From: Gigaspora margarita
Taxonomy: Eukaryota > Glomeromycota > Glomeromycetes > Diversisporales > Gigasporaceae
Direction of reading: 5' to 3'
DNA: 64,000 nucleotides
NCBI GenBank assembly: GCA_009809945.1
Contig: WTPW01000090.1
Span: forward strand, 274,859 to 338,858
Shown: piece by piece, positions 22,636 to 35,340 of the stretch
How the letters are laid out: each line of letters opens with the position of its first letter
Position numbering within the stretch: the stretch's first letter is position 1
The notes under the pieces: generated by a model
Database searches by the model: none
Seen by the model: the letters and a program-made list of their open reading frames with translations, nothing else
What the model was told of the DNA's origin: nothing
Program-made: the position numbers and the translations under genes

Positions 22636-25537
22636 CTCCTACGTATGGAGTTCCAGTGCCTGGCAACAATTATCATAGTTCATAAATTACAAGTTCATGC
22701 ATTATTTTAAATGACAATTATGAGAACCTGATTTCTATTTCTAATTTTCTGGAATTAAGGGAGCGAAGTCAACCTTTTAAGCTTAATTTTTATGAATTTC
22801 AGGGATTTGGTTCAACTGTTCCTTATCTTATTTAAGTATCTAGAGTTTGTAGAATTTTTTTCTTTTGCTTAAGAAATTAAATATTAATATAAAATGCATG
22901 GTAGAAAGTAGGATTGTTTTTTAAAAGACATTAAAGTCCTAAAATTTTAAAAGCAATTCCAACTTTAAAGAGTGCAAAATGTCTACAAGAGAGGTTTCTT
23001 GAGTAAAATTAAAAATTCTATTGTTAACTATAGTAATTAGAGAAAATAATTTTGACAATTAAAATTTGACACAAGGTTTCTCCATAAATACGCAATTCAT
23101 TTTAGCATTAATCCAATCCTGCGTAAAAAAAAATCAATCTACCTTCAACTTTAGTAAGCTTGAGGACTAGTTAATTTGATATTTGCCTTGAAATCACGTT
23201 ATGAGGCATATAATTTACTATACCCCATAATATGATTTTCAAGGCAAAGACCTCATATCATTGATATTCCTTTGCCAATTGATGATAATTTTGTACCTTC
23301 GGAAAGATCGTTTAATATGGTAGAAGGAAATTTCGTTATCTATAAAAATATTTGAAGAATGAGAATGTTGTGTATCATACGTTTTCTTATTTTAAATTGA
23401 TCTTTAAAAAAAGTTCCTTGGTGTAATGGGATGAATGTACTCCTTTCTTCTCCTTTAAAAGATAAAATTAATGCGCAAATTTAGCATTACAATGTTATTC
23501 AAAAAAAAAACATCTCATCCGTCATTTTTATAATATATAAGTTATATGTTGAAATTGAAATTGAAATCGAAATGATGATATTGTTATGGCTATAGATACG
23601 TATCAACTAAAAAAATGCGTTGTAACATCAATAGATAATGAATAAAGGCTCCATTTTAATCTTTTTTTGTTTTAATTAACTTTCTATCAAACTTTCAATA
23701 TTTCTTTTTTTTCATCTGTTTTTTCAACGGACAGTTAATTATTGATCGTCAAAGATTGGAAATGAATGATCGTAGCAAAAGCTTGATAATAATTGTTATA
23801 TTCAATTGAAGTCATATGACATAATCAATCACATAATCAATCACTAATGACCTTAGAATAACTAATGCTATAAATAATATTTAATATTATTTCCCAATAC
23901 CGTAAGGTTTAAGATTGGTGAAGAATTTAATTATTATATCACATTCAAAAAACCAGGTTTCAACTCAAATTATGGTCAAAAATCCTTAAGATTCATTCTT
24001 TCCTTCAATAAATCCAGTAAATAATTTTTGTTCAGAATAATGATATTGGTAATTCATATTCATATTCATGTAAATATTTCTTTTCATGTTCATATATTCA
24101 TGTTGATATTTTGTGTTGTTTTTAATAATAAAAAAGGTCTTCACTTCATCTTTTTATTGGTTTTTTTTTTCGCTAAATTTACAAATGTATATAATGAATG
24201 CCTTTTTGATTTTTTTTTTCGCTAAATTTACAAATGTATTTAACGAATGCCTTTAGGATTTTTCTTTCCGGATTTCTTACCGTACAAATGAATTAATAAT
24301 AAGGTCATGAAAAAAGATCGTAGCGAAAGAACTAGTCAATCATTCTAAATTTAAATTATACTCATGTGATATGAAGTAAGATTAAGATTTGGTTATGCTA
24401 TATAAGCAGATATGTAAAGTTTGAAATGAGGCTGAGAAATATGTTGTCAAATCACACCAAATATACTCGGTGTAACTATAAATTGGGAGACTAAAATGAA
24501 TGGGGGATTTAGTTCCTATAGTTACAGGTAATATTCAACTGACAATTAAACAATAATCAGGTGAATTTCACAGCTAATTACTCAGATAGGTCCCCCCAAC
24601 TAACACTGCCCACTTCCAATGAAAAAATACTCCATCGAAATCTGAACGGATTGAGAGACATTTTGTGCATAATGGTAAGTAGAACGATTTTGCCTCTTTT
24701 ATTAATCCTTACCAGCGTTAGTGATTACTGTTTGTGGAATTTGATTGCTCATATTTGGTATTGTGGCACAACAGCGATCTCCACATGCACAACCCGCCAC
24801 TGACCTGGATCCCGCGATATGTTAGCTGTACTATATACACAAGTAGCGTATGCATACGTCAACTTGAAAGAATTTTCAATAACTAGTAATGCCATAATTA
24901 TTATATTTCCTACTATATCTAATTTAAACTAGATGATGAAGCGCAATTCCTAGTATTTAATAATGTTACAATATAAATAAAATTCAAATCAGGTTCTGAA
25001 AAAAGTGTCGGAGAGAAAAGAGGCTAGTAGTTATGTAAAATGAATTTAATTAACATCAAATTATTAATAATGGTAAAGTCATGTTAAAACACCACTTGTT
25101 ACGTATTCCAAATATTAGTTGAACTGGGCGGAAAAGTCGCCGTCTGTGCAATTTCTAGTGTATAAGCAATTCTATAAAGAATTTTCGAGTAATTCTTTAA
25201 AGAATTTTCGAGTAATTCTTTAAAGAATTTTCGAGTGTGCCTTTTTTGCAAAAAAGGCACGATCTGCATTATTTGAACCTCCTGATTGTACAGCTAGTAT
25301 TCATATAAAACTATGCATAAATTCGGACCCCTTATAACCCAACCACTAGAATTAATATAATCGAGCTTTAAAGGATTTTGCTGTCATAAACCTGTAACAT
25401 ATCAATACCCGGGTATTTGAAAAGATAAAATTAAACAATTTAGCAACACAAATAAAGAAAATAATAACTTTATATTCAGAAAATGTTCTAAGGATTAACA
25501 GATAGGCCAGGGTTTATCAATAGGCAGCACTGTAAAT
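22636..25537. other. K4 3' flank and block B of the next unit
   Basis: Collinear with the K3 and K6 flanks, with empty sites for the Mutator-like and 150-bp hAT elements. Block B starts near 24370 and has a deletion of roughly 240 bases near 24692, where AACGATTT joins directly to TGCCTCTTTTATT. No gene. Confidence 0.6.
25164..25235. repeat. Three tandem copies of a small palindrome
   Basis: AAAGAATTTTCGAGTAATTC is repeated three times with a period of about 24 bases; other units carry one or two copies. Each copy contains AATTCTTTAAAGAATT, itself a palindrome. Confidence 0.7.
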
Positions 25538-25545
25538 GATCCCAG

Positions 25546-26370
25546 CAGTGATGGTAAATAACCTGGTCATTTGCAAATTTTTCAAATGGCCTCAAATGAC
25601 CCTGAAATGACCGGTCATTAACAGTCATCTCAATTTTGGGTCATTTAGAAATGACTCGTGACCAAATGACCATGGTCATTTAGAAATGACCGAGGTCATT
25701 TGAGGGTCATTTAGTTATTGGGTCATCGTGCATATAGAGTTGGTAACCTATCTAATATTTTTTACATAGATTGATCAACTTTAACTGCATAACGATAATG
25801 CATACGTATAGGTTTCGAAGTAAGCTGGGTTGGGCTAGGTATTTGTAGTTTCGCCAATAAAAGTTTATATGCCCGGTCCAACCTAAGAATGGTAAATAAT
25901 TCATTCGTTTGATTGAAATTTAAATGACTCCAAGGTATTAAATCATGACAAGATCATTTTGGTTATTAAGTTCATTTAGGCCATTGGCATATAAAATAAT
26001 TTGATTGGTCGAATTGCTCATATAAAAAATTATCAAACTTTATTACTTTCCTTATCGATAATCTTAGCTATATATTAAAGTACCAAATTTTACTAAGTCA
26101 ATTAATATTTAGTCTTAAGTAAGCTGTTCGAAATATTCAATTTATTATTTTGAACAACTTTACTTAAGACATAAATATTAATTGACTTATAGCTACTGTA
26201 CATTTATTGATTATGTTTTAATTTTGTTTGGCGGTCAATTCTGATTGGCTATAGAACATTAGAATATTAACTAGCATATGTTAAATGACCTTCTAGGTCA
26301 TTTGAGCCTCGAAATGACCAATGACTAGTCATTTGTCATTTGGGTCATTTCAGGTCATTTACCATCACTG
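25546..26370. mobile_element. hAT-like element, 825 bp, full of GGTCATTT motifs
   Basis: The ends are CAGTGATGGTAAATAACC and the inverse of CAGTGATGGTAAATGACC. GATCCCAG is duplicated at 25538-25545 and 26371-26378, and other units have the single site (GATCGCAGTGATTACA in K3). CAG ends with an 8-bp duplication are typical of hAT. GGTCATTT or its complement AAATGACC occurs many times in the first 200 and last 100 bases. A near-inverted AAGT...TATTAATTGACTTA pair lies in the middle. No transposase frame. Confidence 0.88.
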
Positions 26371-26957
26371 GATCCCAGTGATCACATATTTCTAAATCCT
26401 TGTTAGGGTAGGATGCAGGATTTGCACTTTTATTCCTATTTGCATTTCCTACATTACTCATACAACTAAATATATATACTTCTAAACAGTTACTAAACTA
26501 AGGTTTTGTAACCTAGGGAGAGTACTTCCTAGTTCAAAAATAAAATACACAATATAAAAAAGCACCCAGAATGATTGAGTACTACGAGCCATAGATGGTA
26601 AAAGTCAACACAAGCTTCAAATTTATAATACCGATTAATTGTGTTAATTTTATAAGTGCAATTTCATTAAAGTATTAAAAAAAGCTAAATACATAATTTA
26701 GCCAACAAAATAAATTAAATTTCAACGGAAAAATATATAAAAAATTTATCTTATTTTTTTTGTACTTAGAGATGGACAATTATAAGTACTTATTATTACT
26801 TAACAATAAATACAATTTTTTTACGTTGTAATAAATAAATAAAAAAAAACTGATATTTAAAAATTAAGATTGATTGGCAGAGTTAAATTTCAGAATTACG
26901 CCTTTCAAGTTTTATTTGTGAATCACAAGTAATAATCAGTCGTAATAAGCAATAATT

Positions 26958-27181
26958 GTCGCAGATTATAATGAAATCAGATTATAATGAAATTTAGGGT
27001 CTCAATTTAAAAATATAAGCACTACTAAAATCTGCCTATACTCTTTTTTAAATAACCCTAACCCTAAAACCTAACTTAACTATAAAAAAAAATCTAACAA
27101 AAAAGGCCCAAAAAATTTTTAAAAATCGGTTATAAATAAGTAAATTTCATTATAATCCGATTTTATTATAATCTGTCACAA
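26958..27181. mobile_element. TIR MITE with telomere-like core and AATAAT flanks
   Basis: TGTCGCAGATTATAATG at the left and the inverse of TGTGACAGATTATAATA at the right, arms about 40 bp, flanked by AATAAT on both sides. AACCCTAACCCTAAAACC lies inside at about 27053-27070. The same family bounds the 3.5-kb insertion at 49689-53237, which also entered an AATAATTAA site. Confidence 0.75.
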
Positions 27182-27235
27182 TAATTAATAATAATATGTC
27201 AGAATAGGAAACGGTTAACAAATTGTCATTGATTA

Positions 27236-27493
27236 GGCCGTTCGAAGTTGATTCTTTGGTTAACATCACTTTTCCAGGACTCTCGGGAGGGGGGGAGGGG
27301 GATAAAACGAAACGAACATATGAAACGAACATATAAAAATGAACAAAGATGGGCCAATTTGATTGGTTGATATAAATCAGGTGACTGGCGAGAGTCATCC
27401 AGCGTTTTGATTGGCTGTTCGTTTTCAGAGGGAGGTGGGGAGAGACTTCAGCCGGGGGGGTTATGTTAATCAAAAAATTAACTTCAAACGGCC
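27236..27493. mobile_element. PIF/Harbinger-like MITE, TTA target
   Basis: The ends are GGCCGTTCGAAGTTGATT and the inverse of GGCCGTTTGAAGTTAATT. TTA is duplicated at 27233-27235 and 27494-27496. K2 and K7 show the empty site (CATTGCTTACATAAATT). GGCC ends with TTA/TAA duplication are the mark of Tourist/Harbinger MITEs. A G-run near 27288-27301 and a second near 27453 are inverted relative to each other only in part. Confidence 0.88.
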
Positions 27494-27519
27494 TTACATA
27501 AATTATTACATTCCCATCC

Positions 27520-27629
27520 TTATTTGTATCACTTTCGGATTAACCCAATTTTCTCCGTCAAAACATAAATACCATCGCCATGTGTAGCAATCAGTGCTTA
27601 ATATGATAATTCTTAATTAAGAAATCATC
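27520..27629 (+). promoter_or_regulatory. Conserved proximal promoter of K5
   Basis: Family block with GGATTAACCC, AACATAAATACC at about 27562-27573 and AATCAGTGCTTAATATGATA. It is kept although the gene is dead. Confidence 0.5.
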
Positions 27630-29128
27630 ATGAATTGTTATACTATATCCTTTTTTTGGTCATATTTAGCTTGCCACATTATTTTGTAATTTGACAAAAT
27701 GTACCTAGTCCTCGATGTCAACAGACTAGCAAATTAGTTGGTACTAGACTTTATTTGTTTGGTGGAAAAATCTTGCTACATTTACTTCTAATGAAGTTTG
27801 GTTTCTTGATTTATCGAGCTCATTTAATATTTCTACACCTCCATGGCATAGTGATGTTGGAATGCCAGAGGATATAACTTTGGTACATCTTGCCTTAGTC
27901 CTATTGACAATTCTACAGTTTTTTAATTGGAGGAAGAATGTTGTTAGCTACATCAGCTATTAATGATTATTATTCAAATACATCAGCAGTGTATCAATTT
28001 AATTCAAATACTTCGTAATGGACAACACCAACTATCAATACTTTTTATTCTAGCTTTACATCTCGTAATGAAATACAAGTTGTTATTGACAAAAATGTCA
28101 TATTTTTATATTTGGTGGAACTAATTTCATTAGTTTAAAAGCAACACCTATTGCTAATTATTATAATGATATGAATACACTTGATATCACCAATATGACT
28201 TGGTCAACACAAACTCAGTCTCAGACTGCACTTACTTATGTCGGCTATACCGCACCAAATGGTCTTATTGTTACATTGGTGGGAGTGGTGACTCAAGTAC
28301 AATTGTAAGACTTAATAATATTTCTCAGGTAAGGTATAATTATATTATTAATTTTACGAATTTTATAATTTTAATAATTTATTTAAGTTTTACTTTGATT
28401 AATATAAAATGCAGATTCAAGTTTTTGACACAAAATTTTACACCTGGTCTACTAAAGTAATGTATACAATTGTTATTATTTCTGATAATATTGTACTAAT
28501 TTTTTTGCAAATATATGTGCTTATTTAGCCTATTAGTGGTTCTACAATAGCGCTGTTTTAAGTACGCATGCTATACATAATAGTATTGTATTAACAGTTA
28601 AATTTTGATTTATATTTGATTTGATTAATTATTGTTTTTGGCTAAGGATGGAAATTTTATCATATGTGGAGGTTCAACACATGATAGTTCTGACAAAATT
28701 GCCTATGTGTTTTCTGATATTGACGTATTAAATACAAATTCCTGGGTATGGCCTGTTCCAAGTGTTTCTGGAACAAGTGCACCACCATTCACATATCATT
28801 CTGCCGCATTATATCAAAATTATATGATAATTACATTCGATAATTAACTTTTATATTTTATTTGTTTAAAGAAACTTATTAAAATTGTTTAACTTTTCCA
28901 TATTCAGGCGCAACCTCAGCATCAATTCCATTTACAAATAATATTTATATTCTTGACATACAAAATTACATCTGGGTTACATCAACAAACCCAACCAAAC
29001 AAACACAAAGTAACGTAATTCCTCAACAGATCAGGAAAATAATAATTCTTCAAATTTATATATTGGAATTGGCATTGGTATGGATGTAGTTATTTTAGCT
29101 GTAGTTTTATTTGTTATTGGATTTTTTA
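27630..29128 (+). pseudogene. K5 (5' part): heavily decayed kelch gene
   Basis: Recognisable exons are 27630-28328, 28415-28456, 28529-28561, 28642-28838 and 28908-29128. One A is missing after the ATG, the signal-peptide Cys codon before QNVPSPR is TGA (27692 region), several one-base deletions break exon 1, a Gln codon is TAA near 28016, exon 3 has lost about 19 bases, the acceptor before exon 4 is GG, and the donor after it is AT. The last exon breaks off inside the membrane helix at GGATTTTTTA (29119-29128), where the 6.2-kb insertion starts. Blade sequences are closest to K7. The matching tail is at 35341-35525. Confidence 0.88.
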
Positions 29129-30424
29129 ACGCTATTCAATTTTGCTGGCATGTTATTTCTATTTTTGGTTGTGCAGCTTACTGGTTTTTGCCTTATATAG
29201 TTTGTAGTAGTCTTTCGGTTGTTTTTTTTTACTATGCGTATTCAATTTAATTTTGCAGGATCAACAAAACAATTTCCTCATAATTATATAAAAGGAATGA
29301 TCTACACCCTCCATTTTTATATATTCTTTGAATCTGAATCTAAATTTGAATCAAATCGAATCTAAATCGATTCTAGATTCTGGATGAGGAGCACTGGCCG
29401 TTAAGCATCAGGCACAAAAATTGTAAGTGTATTTATCGATTCTAATCGTTATTCTTTAATTATATTATGTATGTGTTTCTTAGATTTTATATTTTTGATT
29501 TTTTTTTCGTATTTTTTTTGCCGGGTAGATAAATTGATAATCAATGATCGTCAAAGGCCATAACGAAAAATCGTAGCGAAAGTATTTAATCATTTCTAGA
29601 TACAAATGAAATCTTGTTCAAAACCTGTGATTCTGTAATGTGGTATAAGGCATAACTGGCACAGGCCGAAAGATGCCAATTAGGTACAAATCAGGTTAAA
29701 ATCAGGCACCTTATTTGTACCCGATTGGCCATCTTTATAGACCTATGTATAAGGATGGGAAAGGCTACAACTATAGCCAGCTGAGCCGAGGGGTTTAGCT
29801 GACTGGCTAAAATTATAGCCGATTCCAGATTTTCTGGTTTTAGTAAAAAATAAATGAAAACATGTCAAGACCTGTGATCGTGTAACCTGATATAAAGTGT
29901 GACTGGTAATGGGTATTATAAATACTCCGACCACTATAGCAAGGTCACGGGTTACTTCTGTTTGATAATTGCCCATTTAAAATACTGACATGTGACTGCG
30001 TGTAGTGAATTTATGGCTTCGCAATGTTATTACAGTCATATGTATACACAACGTATTCACATCTGATTGGCTATGCTTTTTAAATTTACTTAAATGTGGC
30101 TGAATATGTTCGATTATCTAATGTGACCAAAATAACCAATGCCGAGTTTACGTTTCTATCTATTGCATCGCGTCTGCGTTTTGTATGTATTGATATATTG
30201 GTAGATTCATGGTTATAAGGCATTTTTATTGATGTACCGTCCGCAAAATCCCATAACTAAATGGACAATGCATTAAACGCAGTAAATACATCACGATATG
30301 CATCACATGGTACTATATTGTCTATAGTATGAGAATTGATGAACTAAACATCGATTTAACGTCGATTAAAGTGCATGACGACCACTATAAAAAAAAGTCT
30401 TTTGTAATTGCTCTAACTAAATAT

Positions 30425-30772
30425 GGCGCATTACGTGTCAAAGTTAATTTTTCGTTTTGCATAACCCGCTGACCCAATTTTTCAAAAAAAATTTTTTTTA
30501 ATTCCAATTGTGCAAATTATTCCATTTTTGCTATTTAATTTTTTCGACTTTAATTTTCCAGAATTACCCGGTAGATCCGAAAAAAAATCAAAAATTTTCT
30601 GATTCTATGTTATGCAAACCGAAAAATTGGCATTGTGTGACCTTATATATGTAACATGAGCTTATTAATTCACAGTAGATTAAAAAAAAAAGAAAAAAAA
30701 AACAATCCGATCCGCCAACTGGAATTTTGGAACACTATGTTATGCAAAATGAAAAATTAATTTTGCATGGCC
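30425..30772. mobile_element. Harbinger-like MITE cluster, decayed
   Basis: The left part reads CAAAGTTAATTTTTCGTTTTG and the right end is the inverse of GGCCATGCAAAATTAATT. A second right-like end at about 30602-30643 suggests one copy nested in or joined to another. Same family as 52010-52348; the left border is unclear. Confidence 0.55.
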
Positions 30773-31596
30773 TTGGTATAAATAAATGCAAATGGCGAAT
30801 GAGGAAAATTCTAATATCTAGATAATTTAAAACCCATAATATTTAATTGTATCCGATATATACGAGCTTGCCGGAGTAGCTTTCCAAAGTTCACGGCTGT
30901 TGCAGCAAATAATCAATTGTATATTTGGTTGATTGGATGCTTAGGCAATGACATTATCATTAGCGAATTTCAGGGGCCTGATTTATGACACGTAATGGAA
31001 TTTGTTTTTCAGTAATTATAATAAAATAACAAATAGAATAACTAAAAAAAAGGTCGTTGTGTTGATCTTTATTTTGACTAAGCCTTATTGAAAGCCTTAT
31101 GTCACTGTAGTATATGACCACAAATTTTGTGTAAACATCTTTTTTTTTTTTTGTATAAATAAAAAATAAATGTTATTAAATCGTTATTAAAAAAAAAAAA
31201 TTGTTAAAAATTTTTTTTTTCTGTCTTATGAATGAATGAATTTATAAGACATGCTGACTACTATTACCGTGCTTTGTTATGTAATTGATCATCTAGCAAA
31301 GATATCTACATAGTTGATACTTCGGGTTTTATGAAATATAGGAGTTTGAAATCGGCTTTAAAAATATTTTAAAAGGCTTTTATCATCAAAATACAACCCA
31401 AGAATTCAGTCTCCCCGCATTCAAAAAAGAAAATATAATTCTTGTGACTGGAAAATTTCATGTGATTGAGTATATAAATGAAAAAATGTAAGACTTTCTG
31501 CCATAAAGGTAAGTTATTTACTATATAGATCTTTTTTTTTTACTTTTAGTTAATTTGTTGTTTCTCCTTATTTATCATATTAATTGCTTTAATTAA

Positions 31597-31815
31597 GGCT
31601 ATACAAATTTAATTACTTGGTTTTCATAACATGAATATTTTTAAATTGACCCAGTTGGGCAGCTTTTTTTTTAATTTTCGTATATAAAACTTTATGAAAA
31701 TTATATAAAATTTTCTTAAAATCCCACAATGTTATTAAAACATATAAAAAATTTTTTAAGTTTCCAAATTTCGACCTGCCAGATTATGAAAACCAATTGA
31801 TTAATTTTTCATGCC
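31597..31815. mobile_element. TIR MITE related to 3785-4027
   Basis: GGCTATACAAATTTAATTAC at the left and the inverse of GGCATGAAAAATTAATCA at the right, both followed inwards by TTGGTTTTCATAA. The target duplication is not clear. Confidence 0.65.
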
Positions 31816-32094
31816 CTAGTATAATGAGTGAAGCTTATCAGATTTAGTACACAGAACTGCGCATACATGATTTATGTGAACCATTTAAATTTTTGTACTG
31901 AATGATTTGTTATACAGTCAAAAAAATTATAGATAGATTTAATATATATATATAAACATTTTTTATTTACAATTTACATTTTTTTAAGTGTATTAAAGAT
32001 ATATATATTTATGCATGATAAATTTTGCTCTAGCCATTATGATATTTTTTTCTTTAACAAAATTATGTTAATATACATATAGATTATTTTAAAT

Positions 32095-33084
32095 GATGAT
32101 GTTCATCTCAACCTGAAACCAAATGATATTCCCATGTTTCCAGCTCTGATTAATATGACTGCGATAGTAAAAGAACCCCTAATATTGTTGGTGAAGATGC
32201 ATTTATGATAGTTATAATGACTGATTATGTAGACCAAGAACATAATGACTTAGTAATAAAGTGTCATTATCTGGCATCTGCACCTCATCTGATTCATGTT
32301 ACTCCATCTATAAAAAAATTTTTGATTCTCTATATTAATGGTAAATTTATCTTACATAATAATGAAAGTTATGTACATGTTAAAAACATAACCTTTTCTG
32401 ATCATCAGAGAACCTTAATTAGTATGGATAGCCCGTTAAAATTCCCTGGGAAGCTGAAATTTTTGAAAAATCGAGTAAAGCTGTTAGCTTTGCTGAAACA
32501 ATAGCTGCAAAATTCAACATCACAAATGGNAATAATAAGAATAATTCATCCATGACCAGANCTTCCACTATTAAATTATCTACAAACCAACCTTATGTAA
32601 CTCAATCTTCTGTAACTCAACCTTCTGTAATTCATTCTCCTGTAACCCAAGCTTTTGTAACTCAACCTTCTGTAACTCAACCTTCTGTAGCCCAGCATTC
32701 CATAACTGAACAATTTGTAACCCAGTCTTCTGTAACACAACCTCCTGTAATCAATTATCCTATTGTAACTCAACTTTCCATAACTCAATCTCTGTAATCC
32801 AGTCCTTTGTAACTCAACCTTCTATAACTCAATCTTCTGCAACCCAACCTTCTGTAATGCAAAGTTTTGTAACCCAACCTTAGCTCAACCTTGTGCGACC
32901 AAAGCTTCTAATACTAGGCCTTTGTAACCAGATCTTCTGTAACTAAACCTTCTTCGATTGATAAACTGTATGCAAGAACTAGGGGCTGATACAAACTTAC
33001 AGATTTAGCAAAATACCTGTTAACCAATTCAAACAATTAGATCCATCTTCACCTGTTTCTTGTGATCAACTTCAATCTGAATAA
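32095..33084 (+). pseudogene. Broken gene with VTQPS pentapeptide repeats
   Basis: I do not recognise this protein. Frames can be followed from about 32095 (DDVHLNLKPNDIPMFPAL), across a shift near 32180, into a 99-residue stretch starting at 32205 (motifs FMIVIMTDYVDQEHND and YVHVKNITFSDHQRTL), across another shift near 32445 (IPWEAEIFEKSS, ETIAAKFNITNG), then a run of about 20 degenerate pentapeptides of the form (V/I)TQ(P/S)S from 32586 to 32880, and a C-terminal piece (FKQLDPSSPVSCDQLQSE) ending at TAA 33082-33084. At least three frameshifts and internal stops separate the pieces, and two N lie at 32530 and 32561. The 32130-32440 part has a beta-rich pattern that could be an OB fold, but this is only an impression. 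It lies inside the insertion that splits K5. Confidence 0.6.
32586..32880 (+). repeat. 15-bp coding tandem repeat
   Basis: Degenerate copies of TCTGTAACTCAACCT, in frame with the pseudogene above, about 20 copies, interrupted by a short deletion near 32790 that changes frame. Confidence 0.8.
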
Positions 33085-34328
33085 AAATATAATTTTTTTG
33101 TACATACTTTATTTATTAAACCTGTAATAAAAGCCTATTTTACTAATTTTATGTTTATTTGAATTAAAATAGTAGGATATCAAAAGAATAAATAAATAAA
33201 GTAAAATAAATTTAAAAACATCAATATAAAGATTAAAATAAATAATGTACTTATCGGTTTGAGAGTTAATTTTGCATCTAAGGTTCGATTTTGTGCTATT
33301 ATAATTGTCATGATGGCATAACTAGCAAAAGGGCAAAAATACTCAAATTAAATATAATGCTTTAATTACCTAAATTGTGCGGTTTATCTTTTATCAATAA
33401 CGATAATAATAATTATTAATAATCATATTTATCTTTTTCATTGATATTTATAAAGATAATTCTTTATCGTTAGATGCTTCGATTTTTTTTTATTCATTAT
33501 ATTCGAATCGATCTTTATCGGCTTGTATTACATATTTCTTTTTAAAGAATTTATTGATTTACAATAATATGGCTTCGTGACTCATGAAATTCGTTATAAT
33601 GAATGTCTAAATATACTAAAAATTCTGATCTTCAGTATAACTCAAAATTCAAGCTAATGTCTTTAAGGTTCTTTGTATTGGTGTAACAGAAGAACTGCAC
33701 ATTCTTAAACAAGATTGGAATAACTTGGGATACAAGTTTGTTATTCGAAAATTTTACGAAATAATCTGTGCTACTCACCATACTGAGCATGGCAGTCATA
33801 AAAAAACCTGGAAAAGGTAATTTGGTTTTTTTTTATTTTTTAAAAAAAAATTTTGTAGTAATTATCTTTGTATTAGAATTGGTTTATACAAGATACCTAA
33901 CAGTTTCCTGTCGTTGCCAAAAAGCTAATAAGTAAGTTTTCTATGTGGGGTATGTGAAATCACTAAAAACATATATATTCAAATGTATTCTTTTAGTGTA
34001 TGAAAATTTACCTAGCATCTATTAATCCATTTTTATTCGCATTTTATTTATTTATATATTTTTTTTAATATTTTAATTTTTGACTTCATTATTATTATTA
34101 TTATTTCTAAATTTTTTCGCATGCTTTTTTTTTTTTTAATAAATGTTATTTGGATACTGATTCTAAAATGGCAATAAAGAATCGACATAAATTCAGAAAT
34201 GACGCGAACAAGAATACACAAACTACTTTTAGCATTATTAACAGATCGCCTTAAGATTCAAATTGCGTTTATTGCAATTTTTTATTTAGATACATAGTCC
34301 ATGCAAAGAGGATTTTTTCATATATTTA

Positions 34329-34440
34329 GTACCGTATAACCGTGAAATAACGCACAGGGGCATTATTCCAAATCTTGGCCCAAATTAAGCCTAATTTGGA
34401 CATAAAATTGTAATTTTACCCCTGCGCATTTATACGGTAC
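34329..34440. mobile_element. Mariner-like MITE, 112 bp
   Basis: GTACCGTATAA at the left and its inverse at the right, followed inwards by GCRCAGGGG in both arms; TA flanks at 34327-34328 and 34441-34442. Confidence 0.7.
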
Positions 34441-34850
34441 TAAAAAATTCAACTTTCAAAGATGATAAAATAGTCAAATTCTTCTATTATATTAATTTTA
34501 CATGAACCTTACTTTGAAAATCCCACTTATAATCAATATCATATTAGTAGTATAAACTCATGTAATAAGTTATACATTACAAATAGTATACATAAAAAAA
34601 TGTTATGTACAGTTCATGCTAAAAAAAAAATGTATATAAAGGACTCTAAATAAAATAACTGCTAAATGCTAAACATTCAAAAGTGACTGACTAGTAAAAG
34701 TTTGTTATCTAAACACTTTATTGTTGATAAATTCACTATTCCTAATACATTTATTTCCATCTTCTTATTACTATGATTCATTTAACACCATTTAACATTA
34801 GTCAAAAGAAAAAAAATATAAAAAAATCACATAGATAATCAAATCCCTTT

Positions 34851-34936
34851 TTACAATTCCCATTACTTATTATATTTATGATTAACCCCATTGTTACAAT
34901 TCCCATTACTTATTATATTTATGATTAACCCCATTG
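34851..34936. repeat. 43-bp direct tandem duplication
   Basis: TTACAATTCCCATTACTTAT through ACCCCATTG occurs twice in a row (from 34851 and from 34894), identical by eye. Confidence 0.9.
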
Positions 34937-35340
34937 TTAAAAATAATATTAAATAATTCAAATTCTATCATACGCACATGATGAATGCCCTGAATAAGCA
35001 ATACAACTAAAATAGTATTAGTATTGAATCAGCACAATAAGTGAAAAGATTACTCTTAAAATAAAAAAGGCACTTATCAAAGTTCTAATGACAAATACGC
35101 AAGGCTTAAACCTTCAGGCACAGACAAAATTCAACTGCATTGCATTTTAAACCTATTAATTCAAAATTTTGGCTCTTTTGTCAAATATCATTTGATAATA
35201 TATGATCTCGCTTTACACTATTTAATTGTACTAAAGCCAGATAACACTTTTGCTACAATTGTATTATCACATATTAAGAAGATGCAATTTAAAAACTGCA
35301 AGCGGGCGACGAAGTCGCCCGCCACATGTAACATCTCTAG

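Larger units (their letters stand above)
26379..27519. other. Proximal block B upstream of K5, with two MITEs
   Basis: Shared upstream sequence (CAGGATTTGCACTTTT, AGTACTACGAGCCATAGATG, GATTGGCAGAGTTAAATTTC) interrupted by the elements at 26958-27181 and 27236-27493. Confidence 0.65.
29129..35340 (+). mobile_element. 6.2-kb insertion splitting the last exon of K5
   Basis: The kelch frame stops at ...GGATTTTTTA and resumes at TTTATTTATAAAAATCG, so TTTA (29125-29128 and 35341-35344) is present on both sides. The right end has a Helitron-like terminus: hairpin GCGGGCGAC-GAA-GTCGCCCGC at 35302-35322, 14 bases, CTAG at 35337-35340, then T. The left end does not start with TC, so the insertion may be composite. 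TCTATTATATTA, the same 5' motif as the Helitron at 53671-54704, occurs at 34483-34494 and could mark an inner element of 858 bp. The content includes MITEs, a broken gene (32095-33084) and segments near 30290-30420 and 30800-31000 that match the second large insertion near 55380-55600 and 60830-60990. Confidence 0.65.

Noticed and set aside
24028-24225. Small frame over the TTCGCTAAATTTACAAATG repeats, also at 15988 and 62678
   Set aside because: It follows a tandem DNA repeat and is not kept open in all units.
27150-27473. Minus-strand frame of 107 residues
   Set aside because: It lies across the ends of two MITEs and has no family resemblance.
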